Source of the DNA: an uncultured Verrucomicrobia subdivision 3 bacterium
Lineage (GTDB): Bacteria; Verrucomicrobiota; Verrucomicrobiia; Limisphaerales; UBA11358
Direction of reading: 5' to 3'
Length of the DNA stretch: 64,000 bases
NCBI GenBank assembly: GCA_903895255.1
Contig: CAITTG010000071.1
Coordinates: 1-64,000, forward strand
This document shows, one piece after another, positions 1 through 8,321 of the stretch; the stretch's first letter is position 1, and every line of letters begins with the position of its first letter. The notes under the pieces are model-generated. The model was not told the DNA's origin. It saw only the letters and a list, made by a program, of their open reading frames with translations, and did no database searches. Made by a program: the position numbers and the translations under genes.

Positions 1-1
1 C

Positions 2-250
2 AAGCCCAAAATCACCTGCAACGCCCGCATGGGCCCCAAAGAATTAAAAGCTTTTTGCGAACTGGATGATTCGACCAGGGAATTGCTCAAACTCGCCATG
101 ACCGATCTAAACCTGAGCGCGCGTGCCTACGACCGAATTTTAAAAGTGGCCCGCACGATCGCGGACCTGGCCGCCATGGAAAATATCCGCGCCGAACACA
201 TCTCCGAGGCCATCCAATACCGCTCGCTGGACCGGCAGTTGTGGACGTAG
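2..250 (+). CDS. ComM/YifB family Mg-chelatase-like AAA ATPase, C-terminal end
   Basis: Only the last 82 codons are in the window; the gene begins upstream. The residues (GPKELKAFCELDD, LNLSARAYDRILKVARTIADL, then an AEHISEAIQYRSLDR tail) match the C-terminal helical domain of the YifB/ComM family of magnesium-chelatase-like AAA+ ATPases, which in naturally competent bacteria act as branch-migration helicases during transformation. The ATPase core cannot be seen, so the family call rests on this tail alone, which is well conserved. The stop lies 65 bp before the tmRNA gene on the same strand. Confidence 0.85.
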   Translation, partial: KPKITCNARMGPKELKAFCELDDSTRELLKLAMTDLNLSARAYDRILKVARTIADLAAMENIRAEHISEAIQYRSLDRQLWT

Positions 251-315
251 CCAGCAGTTTTTTGACCTTGACCACCGCCTTACCATGGACGACCCTTTAC
301 AGAGCCGAGTTGGAT

Positions 316-666
316 GGGGGCGTACTGGTTTCGACCATGTGAACACGCCAGAGGCGGCATGCCGAGGATGATGCGTTGGCCTCGTTAATCATCGCACCAA
401 AACAAAAAAGCTAATCAAGAACTAGCTCTCGCGGCCTAAGGCCACGACGTTCACCACTGGACACCTGCTACGGTGGAGGAACGCATCAGCAGGCATGGTT
501 GATGGCGGGGACCGCGCGTCATTGACCGAGAAATTTCATGCGGACTAGGCAGTGCGAATCGTGTCTGGACGCCATCGCATAGCAGAAAACCATTTCCAGA
601 CTAAGCATGTAGTCGCGGCTGGTTTGTCTGCTTGGGACGCGGGTTCAACTCCCGCCGCCTCCACCA
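316..666 (+). ncRNA. ssrA: tmRNA (transfer-messenger RNA), one-piece
   Basis: The RNA starts with GGGGGCGTACTGGTTTCGAC, the standard tmRNA 5' end, and finishes with a T-arm (GGGTTCAACTCCC) and an encoded CCA. The acceptor stem pairs 316-322 with 656-662 over seven base pairs including one G-U, with A663 as discriminator. The tag reading frame ends ...ANQELALAA followed by TAA at 437-439; GCT at 410 is a reasonable resume codon, but the exact resume point is not proven. tmRNA with SmpB rescues stalled ribosomes and tags the product for proteolysis; ClpXP, a usual reader of such tags, is encoded at 27.8-29.8 kb. The 3' end is the insertion site of the island that follows. Confidence 0.96.
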
Positions 667-667
667 T
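644..667 (+). repeat. Left attachment site (att) within the tmRNA 3' end
   Basis: This 24-bp segment, from the T-loop of the tmRNA through the CCA plus one base, is repeated without mismatch at 19699-19722 in the same orientation. The preceding base (G643 versus A19698) and the following base (A668 versus T19723) differ, so the match ends are clear. tmRNA 3' ends are common targets of tyrosine recombinases, and such an enzyme is encoded 62 bp downstream. Confidence 0.93.
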
Positions 668-700
668 ATTTTATTGGTGTTTTGAGATAATCGTTGACAG

Positions 701-745
701 GACGGGACAAAGACGGGACAATCTGGGCATGAAAACTGTCCCGTC
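701..745 (+). repeat. GACGGGACA repeats, left end of island
   Basis: The nonamer GACGGGACA occurs at 701-709 and 712-720 and inverted (TGTCCCGTC) at 737-745, straddling the recombinase start codon. The same nonamer occurs three times just inside the right end (19523-19556). Matching short repeats at both ends fit arm-type binding sites for the recombinase, and the copies over the start could also give autoregulation. Function is inferred. Confidence 0.6.
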
Positions 746-2165
746 ACAATCCAAAACTGACAAAGCGAAAGGCCCCATCGAGGTGGTTAAGCAGGGCAGC
801 ATCTCGATTCCCATCTACGCCCACACCAACATAATTCCCCAGCGCGACCCACAAACTGGGAAAATCGTTTACGAGGACCCTTTGGCCGCAGTCCCCAAGG
901 CGGTGGTCAAATACAAGAGCACCATCTACACGGTTGCCTATTACCACGGGGCGAAGCGGGTCCGGCTGAAGTTTTCCGACCTGGACAAGGCCAAGCGGGA
1001 GGCCGGATTGATCGCCATCAAGCTTACCAATGGCGAAACTGAGGCGCTCAAGCTCACCGGCGGCGACCGGGCCGATTACATCCGGTCGATGCAAAAGCTC
1101 CAGGAATGGCAGCCCAATGCCGATTTGTACGTGTCCATCACCGATTATGTTGCCGCCATGCGCCGGCTGCCCCCCAACGTCAGTTTAAGCGATGTTGTTT
1201 CGACCTACCTCAAGCGCCATCCCAGCGGCCGTCCCCAAAAAACGGTCAAGGAGGTTATGGATGAATTGATCCTCTCGAAGGAAAGCGCAGGCAAAAGTGA
1301 TGTTTACATAAAAGACCTGAAATCCCGCCTGGGAGCCTTCGCCACAAATTTCAATGTCCAGATCGCCAACGTCACCGGTAAGGAAATTGAAGAATACATT
1401 CGCGGCTTGAGAACGCAAAACGAGGACGAGCAGAAACGCCGGCCAATATCAGGAAGGACCCAAAACAACATCCGTCGCCTGATTAGCACCCTGTTCAAGT
1501 TCGCCATCAAGCGTGGGTACCTACCTAAGGACCACGACGAACTTGGCGGTGTCGACATTGCAACTGTCGACAGCGGCGAAATCGAGGTTTTCACACCCGA
1601 CGAGCTGCGGAAGCTCTTCGCGGCCTGTACCGCCACGGTCACTGAACGAGGCAAACAGCGCACGAGGGAGGAGATGATCCCCTATTTGGCCATCGCCGCC
1701 TTCTGCGGCCTGCGTGCCGCCGAGATCCAGCGCCTCGACTGGTCGGAAATCCACCTGACCGGCCCGGAAAAATTTGTCGAAGTCAAAGCCGATAAGGCCA
1801 AAACCGCATCCCGCCGCACCGTACCAATCCCAGAAAACTGCGCCGCTTGGTTGGATCGCTATGCCAAGAAAACTGGACCAGTGATTGAGCTGTCCCGCGC
1901 TGACAAGCAGCTTTTCCTTTACCTGGCGGAAAAATCAGGGGTGCCTTGGAAACACAACGGGTTGCGCCACTCCTTCATCAGCTACCGGGTGGCAGTGGTT
2001 AAAGACGTTGGCCAGGTAAGCCTTGAGGCAGGCAATTCGCCCCAGATGATCTTTAAGCATTACCGGCAGTTAGTGCGGGAAACAGAAGCTCAGGAATGGT
2101 TTGCCATCAGACCAGTCAAGCAGGCCGAGAATATCGTGTCGATTCAAATGGCTGCGAACGCATGA
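729..2165 (+). CDS. Tyrosine recombinase (island integrase)
   Basis: The protein has 478 residues. The N-terminal half carries a SAM-like core-binding domain (around TVKEVMDELILSKESAGKSD), followed by the catalytic domain: first arginine in CGLRAAEIQ (R329), the NGLRHSF box (R413, H414) and the tyrosine nucleophile in FKHYRQ (Y445). In the HxxR box the first His position is Asn, as in the known NALRHSF-type subgroup. It should insert and excise the island at the tmRNA 3' end. The frame is open further upstream, through the tmRNA, but those residues are a translation of the RNA gene; ATG at 729 is the first plausible start. No strong Shine-Dalgarno site is seen, and GACGGGACA repeats cover the start. 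Confidence 0.93.
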   Translation: MKTVPSQSKTDKAKGPIEVVKQGSISIPIYAHTNIIPQRDPQTGKIVYEDPLAAVPKAVVKYKSTIYTVAYYHGAKRVRLKFSDLDKAKREAGLIAIKLTNGETEALKLTGGDRADYIRSMQKLQEWQPNADLYVSITDYVAAMRRLPPNVSLSDVVSTYLKRHPSGRPQKTVKEVMDELILSKESAGKSDVYIKDLKSRLGAFATNFNVQIANVTGKEIEEYIRGLRTQNEDEQKRRPISGRTQNNIRRLISTLFKFAIKRGYLPKDHDELGGVDIATVDSGEIEVFTPDELRKLFAACTATVTERGKQRTREEMIPYLAIAAFCGLRAAEIQRLDWSEIHLTGPEKFVEVKADKAKTASRRTVPIPENCAAWLDRYAKKTGPVIELSRADKQLFLYLAEKSGVPWKHNGLRHSFISYRVAVVKDVGQVSLEAGNSPQMIFKHYRQLVRETEAQEWFAIRPVKQAENIVSIQMAANA

Positions 2166-2238
2166 TGGTGCCCTGTTTTTGGTCTGGTCGCACATGTTGC
2201 ACAATCCGGCACATTAATTAATATAGGCATCGCGATTT

Positions 2239-3360
2239 GTGGCTGATTCACAAGAACAACTATTCAATCCGTGCGGACTTGACGTTAACGAGGAAATCCC
2301 TGCCAAAATTTGGGAACTCCTCCGCCGCAACCTGGTCTTTCAATCGGCTGTGAAGCGATTGGCAGCGCTACAGGCCAAAGAGGATGAATGGCAAAAGGCT
2401 GGCAAATATCACGGTCCAGCTTGGGAAAAATCCTGCCGACTGTTAAATAGCGTCAAAGCCCAGCATCCATTTGCAGGTGTAGCCCTTGAATGGCTGGTGC
2501 CTGAACCTCTGTTTCATTGCAACATTGCGGTATGGCCACGCGGTAAAAAATGGAAGAAGCTTGGAATATTTGCTACGCGATTCATTCGCATGGGCGAGGG
2601 AACGAAGCCGAATTTCAGCGATAAACATTGGGTTTGGAGTGACCAGGGGAAACTGGATGTTAACGCGCATCCGCTTAGACGCGGCCCCCAAGTATATTGG
2701 ACAAAGAGCCGATTTAAGGCACTTCGGAGCAAGGTTAATCCCATTTTGGAATGGAGGCGGTATCGTTGGCCGTTCACGATTGATAGATCATGGGCGGACG
2801 CGCCGCCACAATTCCGACGTCAATTCTTACTTGTCTGGCGCAGACATTTCGATTGTCGTGCAGTAAACCCAATTTCGAAGGATCGCTGCGATTCAACGTT
2901 TCCGCATGAATCAGATTTCTTTCAAGGATGGGATTTGATGCAACGCATTTTAAGCAATAATTGCGACCTTGAGGACGCAACCCGACAAATTCAATTCACG
3001 GAACTCGCCAACGACTACCGTGTATTTGCCATCCCCAAAACAATATTGACCAAAGCCACGGCTGACCAAATGGGTGAATGGTTGGCTACAGAATTAAAAA
3101 GGGGGAGCAACCTCTACGGTGATTTACTCAAGGATAAACTGCTCAATGAAACTGAATTGTTTGGCACGACCAATGAATGGGCAGATTGGCTTTTTCACAA
3201 GTCGGGTCGCCGTACTGGTATAGCCAAGGACACGCATTTCTATCGTCGCTGTGGCTACATTCAATCCCTTGTTGACTCTATTTATCCGAGCTTTGACATC
3301 AGTAAACTCCTAGCCTCCCCAAAGCACCGGGCACGCGGAAAGCCCTACGTCAGAAAATAG
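2239..3360 (+). CDS. Hypothetical island protein, 373 residues
   Basis: A soluble protein with a GTG start, 73 bp after the integrase stop. An N-terminal stretch (IWELLRRNLVFQSAVKRL) resembles the short motif seen in DUF6499-type proteins of mobile elements, but this similarity is weak and only read by eye. It is rich in Trp and basic residues (RRYRWPFTIDRSW, KKWKKLGIF), and the C-terminus ends in a basic tail (HRARGKPYVRK), which would suit DNA binding. A weak promoter-like pair, TTGCAC at 2197 and TAATAT at 2219, lies upstream. Its position between integrase and excisionase-like genes suggests a role in element maintenance or regulation. I cannot assign a function. Confidence 0.75.
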   Translation: MADSQEQLFNPCGLDVNEEIPAKIWELLRRNLVFQSAVKRLAALQAKEDEWQKAGKYHGPAWEKSCRLLNSVKAQHPFAGVALEWLVPEPLFHCNIAVWPRGKKWKKLGIFATRFIRMGEGTKPNFSDKHWVWSDQGKLDVNAHPLRRGPQVYWTKSRFKALRSKVNPILEWRRYRWPFTIDRSWADAPPQFRRQFLLVWRRHFDCRAVNPISKDRCDSTFPHESDFFQGWDLMQRILSNNCDLEDATRQIQFTELANDYRVFAIPKTILTKATADQMGEWLATELKRGSNLYGDLLKDKLLNETELFGTTNEWADWLFHKSGRRTGIAKDTHFYRRCGYIQSLVDSIYPSFDISKLLASPKHRARGKPYVRK

Positions 3361-3482
3361 TAGATTTCTCCGCACGTATTTCGACCGGTTGCTTTTTGTT
3401 TCATTCAAGACCGACGAGCCCGCTGTTGCCAGCAATAGCGTCAGAGCGCCGGTTGTCCCGGCTTGGCGAATGAACGCATCTG

Positions 3483-3761
3483 ATGACGACCTTATGGCCA
3501 GCCAGCGTCATTTGCATGAAAGATAAAGTTGTTTTATCCGCCCCCGGTTCAGCGGTACAAACCGAACCGGAATTACTTACCAAACCCCAGGCAGCGCTTT
3601 TGCTGGGTGTTTCAACGCGAACCATTGATAACATGGTCCGTCAGCGACGCATTTCCTACGTCAAGCTAACCGCGAAAATCATTCGCTTTCCTCGACGGGA
3701 AATTCTTCACAACATTGCCACGAACTTAACCGTTCACGCATTCGGATTGGAGGGGAAATAA
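3483..3761 (+). CDS. Helix-turn-helix protein, excisionase/AlpA-like (first of two)
   Basis: The C-terminal two thirds read as a MerR/excisionase-type winged HTH: LLTKPQAALLLGVSTRTIDNMVRQRRISYVKL followed by IIRFPRREIL. Proteins of this type (HTH_17) bind att regions as excisionases or act as AlpA-like regulators. ATG at 3516 (MKDKVVLS) is an equally possible start and gives 81 residues. The gene ends three bases before the next HTH gene, so the two are probably cotranscribed with the primase gene. Confidence 0.8.
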   Translation: MTTLWPASVICMKDKVVLSAPGSAVQTEPELLTKPQAALLLGVSTRTIDNMVRQRRISYVKLTAKIIRFPRREILHNIATNLTVHAFGLEGK

Positions 3762-3764
3762 GCT

Positions 3765-3974
3765 ATGACTCAACTCCACGATTCCAAGGACGGTCCGCTG
3801 CCGCTTGATTTTTTTATCAAAAATTATGGTATCTCGCGCACAACCGCCTGGCGCTGGCGCAAATTGGGTCTGCCCACGCTGAAGGTTGGCGCGAAAATAT
3901 TCTGTCGCGAGTCTGAATTCCTCCGCTTCATGGAGGAGCAATCCCGCAGCAATCAACCAGGAGTAGGCCAATGA
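3765..3974 (+). CDS. Small helix-turn-helix protein, excisionase-like (second of two)
   Basis: A 69-residue protein whose core, FFIKNYGISRTTAWRWRKLGLPTLKVG followed by FCRESEFLRFME, is an excisionase-type HTH with the recognition helix SRTTAWRWRK. Its stop overlaps the ATG of the primase gene (ATGA at 3971-3974), implying translational coupling. Two consecutive HTH proteins before a primase is a frequent order in satellite-like elements; one may act in excision and the other in gene control, but the sequence does not show which. Confidence 0.8.
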   Translation: MTQLHDSKDGPLPLDFFIKNYGISRTTAWRWRKLGLPTLKVGAKIFCRESEFLRFMEEQSRSNQPGVGQ

Positions 3975-6454
3975 GCGACAATTTACTCTTCCAGGCTAAG
4001 AAACGCCTACCGCTATCCGAACTCATGGGGCAACTTGGCTTTGGCGACCGTGTGCAAAAATCCGCGCGGTGTATGTTTCACGACGATTCATCGGCCAGCT
4101 TTAGTTTTTACATTGGGGAAGATGGCGACCAGCGCTGGAAATGCCATGCCGGTTGCGGCCAGGGTGACGCGATTGATTTCTTGGCCAAACAACGGAATCT
4201 AAATAATTCTGATGCCTGCCGGGAACTTATTCGCCTTTCGGGGATAACGCCGCTGCCGGTGCCATCGCTGGTGTCGCCATCAGCGCAATCCCCGGCTCAA
4301 TCTCCCTTTGACTGGCAACGATGCATCGAAGCATTTGTCACCGAACATCGGGCCAAACTTGCCGCATGGCGCGGCTATTCGCCAGAATTTGTGGATTGGC
4401 TACACGGGCAAGGTCTCATCGGTCTTTTCGACGGCGACCGCATTGCTTTTCCCGTCCATGACCACCGGGGCGACGTTGTCGGGTGTCATTACCGGCTTAA
4501 GGAGGACGGCACCTGGCGTTATTATCCCAAAAACACACGCATCGCGCCATTTCTTGTTGGCGACCTTGGTATGGCGAAAGCCATTTATGTTTTTGAGTCG
4601 CAGTGGGACATGCTGGCAACTTTGGATAGCCTGCAACACCATGTTCAACCGATTGCTGATGCCGCCTTCATTGCCACGCGCGGTGGGAGTAATGCACGTA
4701 TCCTTGCGGGTCTTTGCCCGGTGGCCGGTACCGTCCACGCGTTTGGACAGAACGATACCGCCGGCCAAAAATGGCTAGCCGCCGTGGTGCTGAACTGCGG
4801 TGCTAAAACATTCCAGGTCGTCACTCCGTCACCTCACAAGGACTTGAATGATTGGACGCGTGCCGGTGCCACCCGTTCGGACATTGAGACCGCCATCGCC
4901 GCCGCGCAACTCGTAATCGTTTCTACTGGTCCCGACCTTCATAAAGCGCCTCCCCATTATGTTTCAACTCCCACTGTTGTGTTGCCAGACGAAACCGCCG
5001 AAACGGAAATTGCGCCGTTTCCCATGGATGCTCTCCCGCCCAGTATGGCCGGCTTGATCTGTGCCACCGCGCGGTGTGCCCATGTGCCCATTGTGCTGCC
5101 TGCCATTTGTGCATTGGGTGTGGCATCCGCCGCTATCGGTGCAGGGTTGGAGGTTATCAGCGGGCCGGATCGTACAACGTCTGCAAATCTAATGATTTTG
5201 GGGACTGGTGAGTCTGGCAGTGGGAAAAGTGAAGGCTGCCGTCCTATTATTGCCCCTTTGATTGAACACCAAACCAAGCTGCTGGAAACTTGGAAGACCA
5301 AAGGGTATCCAGAGGCTCAAGCGGAACTCGCATCACTTGAAGCGCAGCGAAAGGCCATTGGGAAAAAAATCGACAGAGTTTTGCGCGGTAATGATCCAGA
5401 CAAAGCAGAACTTGAGCGCTTGCAAGCGCAATTGGTTTATCCGATAAAACGGATTGAGGAAATCCGGCAGATGGTCGCCCCGACCATCCTTATTGACGAT
5501 TTCACCATCGAGGCTCTGGCCCTGCGTCTTCGCGACAACCGGGAAACCATATTTTGTTTGAGCCCAGAAGCGCGAAAGCCGATTGAGAATCTCCTTGGGA
5601 GATATAATCCGGGAAAAACCACGGATGAATCCCTGCTTCTAAAGGGTTACACTCGCGAGTCTGCGCGGGTGGATCGGGCCAAGGGTGATGCACTCAATCT
5701 CTATAGACCCTGTATTGCCCTCTGCTGGTTAGTGCAACCGGATTTGCTGGCCAAGATGATGAACGAAGAAAGCCTCACCGCCAGCGGACTCTTGCCTCGG
5801 TTGCTGATGTGTCACACGAAGGCCGATTGGGTAAAATACGACCGCACTCGGCAGGGTATTTCCGATGCAACTCGGGCGCAATGGGCGGAGATGATCAGCG
5901 CTTTTTTGGCCAAGTATCACATTGCCGAGAAACCATTTCGTATTGCTGCCACACCTGAGGCGGAACAGACCTTGGACCATTATCAACATGCCATCTATGA
6001 TCGGCGGGGAGAGCTTGCGGACGTTAAATTATTTGCCTCTCGCTGGTGCGAAAATGCCTGGCGTATCGCCCTGGTGCTTCATGCCGCTCTTTACGGCGGC
6101 TACGCTCACAACCATCCCTTGGGTGGGGAAACTGCCGCCAACGCCGTGCGCATCATGCAATGGTTTGAGGCAGCCCAATTGGATATTCTGGCCAAAGGCC
6201 GCCACCAGGCCGCCGAGAAGGTGGAAACTGAGGTCTTTGACCTGCTTGAAACCAATAACCAGCGCAAGGCTCAGGACTTCATCACCGCGCGGGAAGTCCA
6301 CCGTGCGCGTATAATGCCCACGGCGGACGCTGCCAAGGCGCTGTTGACGCGCATGGAAGCCGGGGGACTTTTGACCGGCGAAGATATAATCCCGGCCCGT
6401 GGAGGCAAAGCCACCCGCGTTTACCGGGCCGTCCAAAACCCTTTTCGCGGGTGA
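3971..6454 (+). CDS. CHC2-type primase with Toprim-like region and DUF3987 helicase-like domain
   Basis: 827 residues. The N-terminus has a primase-type zinc-binding arrangement, C34-x2-H37 and C58-x3-C62 (FHDDSSASF, KCHAGCGQGDAIDFL), followed by a Toprim-like region near residues 195-300 (AIYVFESQWDML). The second half matches DUF3987 proteins, with a Walker A motif GESGSGKS at 413-420 (K419) and a long helical insertion rich in charged residues. Such proteins prime and unwind DNA for replication of plasmids, satellites and integrative elements. It is translationally coupled to the HTH gene before it and followed 3 bp later by a small gene. The iteron-bearing non-coding stretch after it could be the matching origin. 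Confidence 0.87.
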   Translation: MSDNLLFQAKKRLPLSELMGQLGFGDRVQKSARCMFHDDSSASFSFYIGEDGDQRWKCHAGCGQGDAIDFLAKQRNLNNSDACRELIRLSGITPLPVPSLVSPSAQSPAQSPFDWQRCIEAFVTEHRAKLAAWRGYSPEFVDWLHGQGLIGLFDGDRIAFPVHDHRGDVVGCHYRLKEDGTWRYYPKNTRIAPFLVGDLGMAKAIYVFESQWDMLATLDSLQHHVQPIADAAFIATRGGSNARILAGLCPVAGTVHAFGQNDTAGQKWLAAVVLNCGAKTFQVVTPSPHKDLNDWTRAGATRSDIETAIAAAQLVIVSTGPDLHKAPPHYVSTPTVVLPDETAETEIAPFPMDALPPSMAGLICATARCAHVPIVLPAICALGVASAAIGAGLEVISGPDRTTSANLMILGTGESGSGKSEGCRPIIAPLIEHQTKLLETWKTKGYPEAQAELASLEAQRKAIGKKIDRVLRGNDPDKAELERLQAQLVYPIKRIEEIRQMVAPTILIDDFTIEALALRLRDNRETIFCLSPEARKPIENLLGRYNPGKTTDESLLLKGYTRESARVDRAKGDALNLYRPCIALCWLVQPDLLAKMMNEESLTASGLLPRLLMCHTKADWVKYDRTRQGISDATRAQWAEMISAFLAKYHIAEKPFRIAATPEAEQTLDHYQHAIYDRRGELADVKLFASRWCENAWRIALVLHAALYGGYAHNHPLGGETAANAVRIMQWFEAAQLDILAKGRHQAAEKVETEVFDLLETNNQRKAQDFITAREVHRARIMPTADAAKALLTRMEAGGLLTGEDIIPARGGKATRVYRAVQNPFRG

Positions 6455-6457
6455 AAT

Positions 6458-6706
6458 ATGCCCACGCCACCATATCCCATCAGGCAGGCCCTCCAAGTCA
6501 TGGCGGATTGGCTTGGATTGCCTGAAAGCACCTACAAGGCAGCAGTTTACCTGTTCGCACAAAAGCTGCCTCTGGAGGAGGTCTTGCAAGCCGTGGAGAT
6601 CGCCCGTGCCAAAATCCCAGAAGGCGGCATAGGAGCCTTCAAATATTTCTGTGGGGTATGCCATGGCAAGATCAGGGAGCAGCGCATCCGTGACATGTGG
6701 GAGTGA
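6458..6706 (+). CDS. Small hypothetical protein, last gene of the replication set
   Basis: 82 residues, starting 3 bp after the primase stop and so very likely in the same transcription unit. It is mostly helical (IRQALQVMADWLGLP, EEVLQAVEIARAKI) and has no membrane segment. A small protein directly behind a satellite primase could be a replication accessory factor, but I see no recognised domain. Confidence 0.6.
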   Translation: MPTPPYPIRQALQVMADWLGLPESTYKAAVYLFAQKLPLEEVLQAVEIARAKIPEGGIGAFKYFCGVCHGKIREQRIRDMWE

Positions 6707-6736
6707 CTATCTAAAAAAGCGACATTCGCCCTTCCC

Positions 6737-6897
6737 CCGGTGACAATCGTGACGACCGTGACAATCGCCCGGTGACGGTCGTCACAGTTGTCACGGTTGT
6801 CACCGGCTCATTCTGGGAAATTGATTTTTAAGAGAGAAGAAAACATTAATATCCTTCTTCCCCCTTGTGACAATCGTGACGACCGTGACAACCGGTT
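6737..6897. repeat. GTGAC iterons and large imperfect palindrome
   Basis: Between 6737 and 6806 the units CCGGTGACAATCGTGAC and GACCGTGACAA face an inverted copy (TCGTCACAGTTGTCACGG, ending TGTCACCGG), giving two arms of about 30 bp. A further direct copy of GTGACAATCGTGACGACCG begins at 6867. The GTGAC unit recurs with about 8-10 bp spacing. Such arrays behind a primase/helicase gene are typical of replication-initiator or repressor binding sites; a transcription stop between the two gene blocks is an alternative. Confidence 0.65.
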
Positions 6898-7313
6898 TTG
6901 CTGGCCGGGCCGTTGCCCGGCTGGCTTGGTGGCCCCTTTGGGCTGAATTTCCCCCCACGCAACCGGTTAATCAGGCTGGAAAAACTCCAGCCAACAACCT
7001 TTAGCTGCTGGTAATCAACATCTTGTTTATACTGGGGCCAGTTTTCCCCAAGTGCAAAGCTGGCGCTGCCGCTCACCGCCTCACCATCCCGCCACCAGCC
7101 AATGCCCTTAGCTTCACTTCTGGCTCAACCCTGTCCGTGAATTGATTTGAAACATTTTCCGGCGCGCGGATTTGGCAACCGGTTGAAACAAACGCCGCGA
7201 CCGGCCCCCAAGATTGCCTTGCCGCGCCGCCCTTGGCCCGTTAAAACATCCCTGACGGATAAAAACGATGTAAAACCAGACCAAAACAATTTTGCGTAGC
7301 TTCGGCTGCGAGT

Positions 7314-7424
7314 CTCACTAGAAAACCGCGAATTTTCCCTTGGAAGAGACCAACCGAGCACGCGCCCATCGGGCGCGGCTTGATTGCATTCTCTTCCAAG
7401 GCGCTTCGCGGTGCCTCTAGTGAG
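7314..7424. repeat. Long imperfect inverted repeat enclosing a perfect GC hairpin
   Basis: The arm at 7314-7349 (CTCACTAGA...CCGCGAA...CCTTGGAAGAGA) is matched by its reverse complement at 7390-7424. Between them sits a perfect 7-bp hairpin, CGCGCCC at 7361-7367 with GGGCGCG at 7371-7377. The whole can fold into one branched structure of about 110 nt. It may be a structured RNA, a small non-autonomous inverted-repeat element, or a terminator. It ends about 75 bp before the following gene. Confidence 0.6.
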
Positions 7425-7498
7425 GGTGCGTCAGGTTCGCGCCTCTTTTCTTGCCGCCGTTTCAGCCGGTCGCCGCGCAATTGCATTTTAATCGTTCC

Positions 7499-7924
7499 AT
7501 GACCTGCAATAAGCCAGACACAGATTTGAGGGAGTTGGCCGAGGACATAGCCAGGTTTGAACCATTTTTTGAGAGCCTTGGTTTTAAGCGTTGGGATGAA
7601 CCGACGACCGATTTTGTCCGCAAGATTCGCTGGCTCCATAACTTTCTTGGCTTTGACTGGCCAGATGACCGTGACCAGGAGGAACCAACCGCAACTTTCC
7701 TCCTGGTACTATCGGTAGAATACGAGCTCACCATCAGCGACGTACCGGATGTGCCTGGCTCCGCGAATTTTAATTATTACTTTGAGGGTGTGCGCTTGGA
7801 ACTCCGGGATTCCCGCACGAATGAGCCCCTTGGAACATCACCGCTGAACATCACCACCAGCCGTGAATTGAAGGCGTTTCTGGCTGCGCTACCGCCCGCC
7901 CGCCAGTCCGCTAAACATATGTGA
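7499..7924 (+). CDS. Hypothetical protein, 141 residues
   Basis: The protein starting MTCNKPDTDLRELAEDIARF is acidic, with an amphipathic N-terminal helix and a beta-rich centre (ATFLLVLSVEYELTISD, FNYYFEGVRLELRD). An open extension to 7451 exists, but those codons fall next to the inverted repeat and look non-coding. It is the only plus-strand gene in the cargo half and converges with the minus-strand operon (30 bp between stop codons). No known family recognised. Confidence 0.6.
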   Translation: MTCNKPDTDLRELAEDIARFEPFFESLGFKRWDEPTTDFVRKIRWLHNFLGFDWPDDRDQEEPTATFLLVLSVEYELTISDVPDVPGSANFNYYFEGVRLELRDSRTNEPLGTSPLNITTSRELKAFLAALPPARQSAKHM

Positions 7925-7954
7925 AACTTTTCCCGATGCGCGCTTTTGGGCAGC

Positions 7955-8293
7955 CTACCCCTCGTCCTGAGCAGACCCCTCATAAAGCACCCGGCCCGTG
8001 CGTTTGCTTACGACGATTATCTGTGAAGGTCGTAATTCTTGGGTTTCCGAAGGCGGGTTCAGATACACCACCCAGGCGTCTTGCCCGGCCCAATTCCCCC
8101 GGTTGTAGATGTCCAGCCTGAACGCCGCGCCATCCCGCACTTTTGCCCCTTTGAGCATCCGCTGCAAAACATGCCGCTCGGCCCGTCGCCGTGCTTCGGC
8201 TGCCGTAATGATTGGAGTTTTGCCGGTTGGCGGCTTCACTGCCTTGGCGGTCTTGCTGCCGGTTCGGTTCACTTTGTTCCGGGCTTTATTCAT
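7955..8293 (-). CDS. Small hypothetical protein, last gene of the defence operon (YrhB/Imm35-like?)
   Basis: 112 residues with a basic, disordered N-terminus (NKARNKVNRTGSKTAKAV) followed by a helix (AAEARRRAERHVLQRML) and strands DAWVVYLNPP and QIIVVSKRTGRVLYEG. The last pattern, a strand followed by a TG-turn, is reminiscent of YrhB/Imm35-type immunity proteins, but the likeness is weak. It lies 28 bp behind the PIN gene and is probably cotranscribed with it. A protective partner for the PIN protein is one possible role; this is inference. Confidence 0.6.
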   Translation of the reverse strand: MNKARNKVNRTGSKTAKAVKPPTGKTPIITAAEARRRAERHVLQRMLKGAKVRDGAAFRLDIYNRGNWAGQDAWVVYLNPPSETQELRPSQIIVVSKRTGRVLYEGSAQDEG

Positions 8294-8321
8294 ACCAGCT
8301 TTAAAATTTGCCGGTGATCCC

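Larger units (their letters stand above)
6707..7498. other. Non-coding stretch with iterons and inverted repeats
   Basis: About 790 bp between the plus-strand replication genes and the next small gene. It holds the GTGAC iterons (6737-6897) and a nested inverted repeat (7314-7424), described separately. A minus-strand frame at 6846-7076 (76 codons, GTG start) is open but crosses the iterons and lacks coding character, so I do not call it. Placement after the primase gene makes this the best candidate for an origin or regulatory region of the element. Confidence 0.6.

Noticed and set aside
552..728. N-terminal extension of the integrase frame
   Set aside because: It is a translation of the tmRNA 3' half; ATG at 729 is the first start outside the RNA gene.
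6737..6897. GTGAC repeats as a CRISPR array
   Set aside because: Units are about 5-17 bp with no spacers of constant length, and some are inverted; no cas genes nearby.
6846..7076. 76-codon minus-strand frame in the non-coding part of the island
   Set aside because: It overlaps the iterons, starts with GTG and has no ribosome site or recognisable features.
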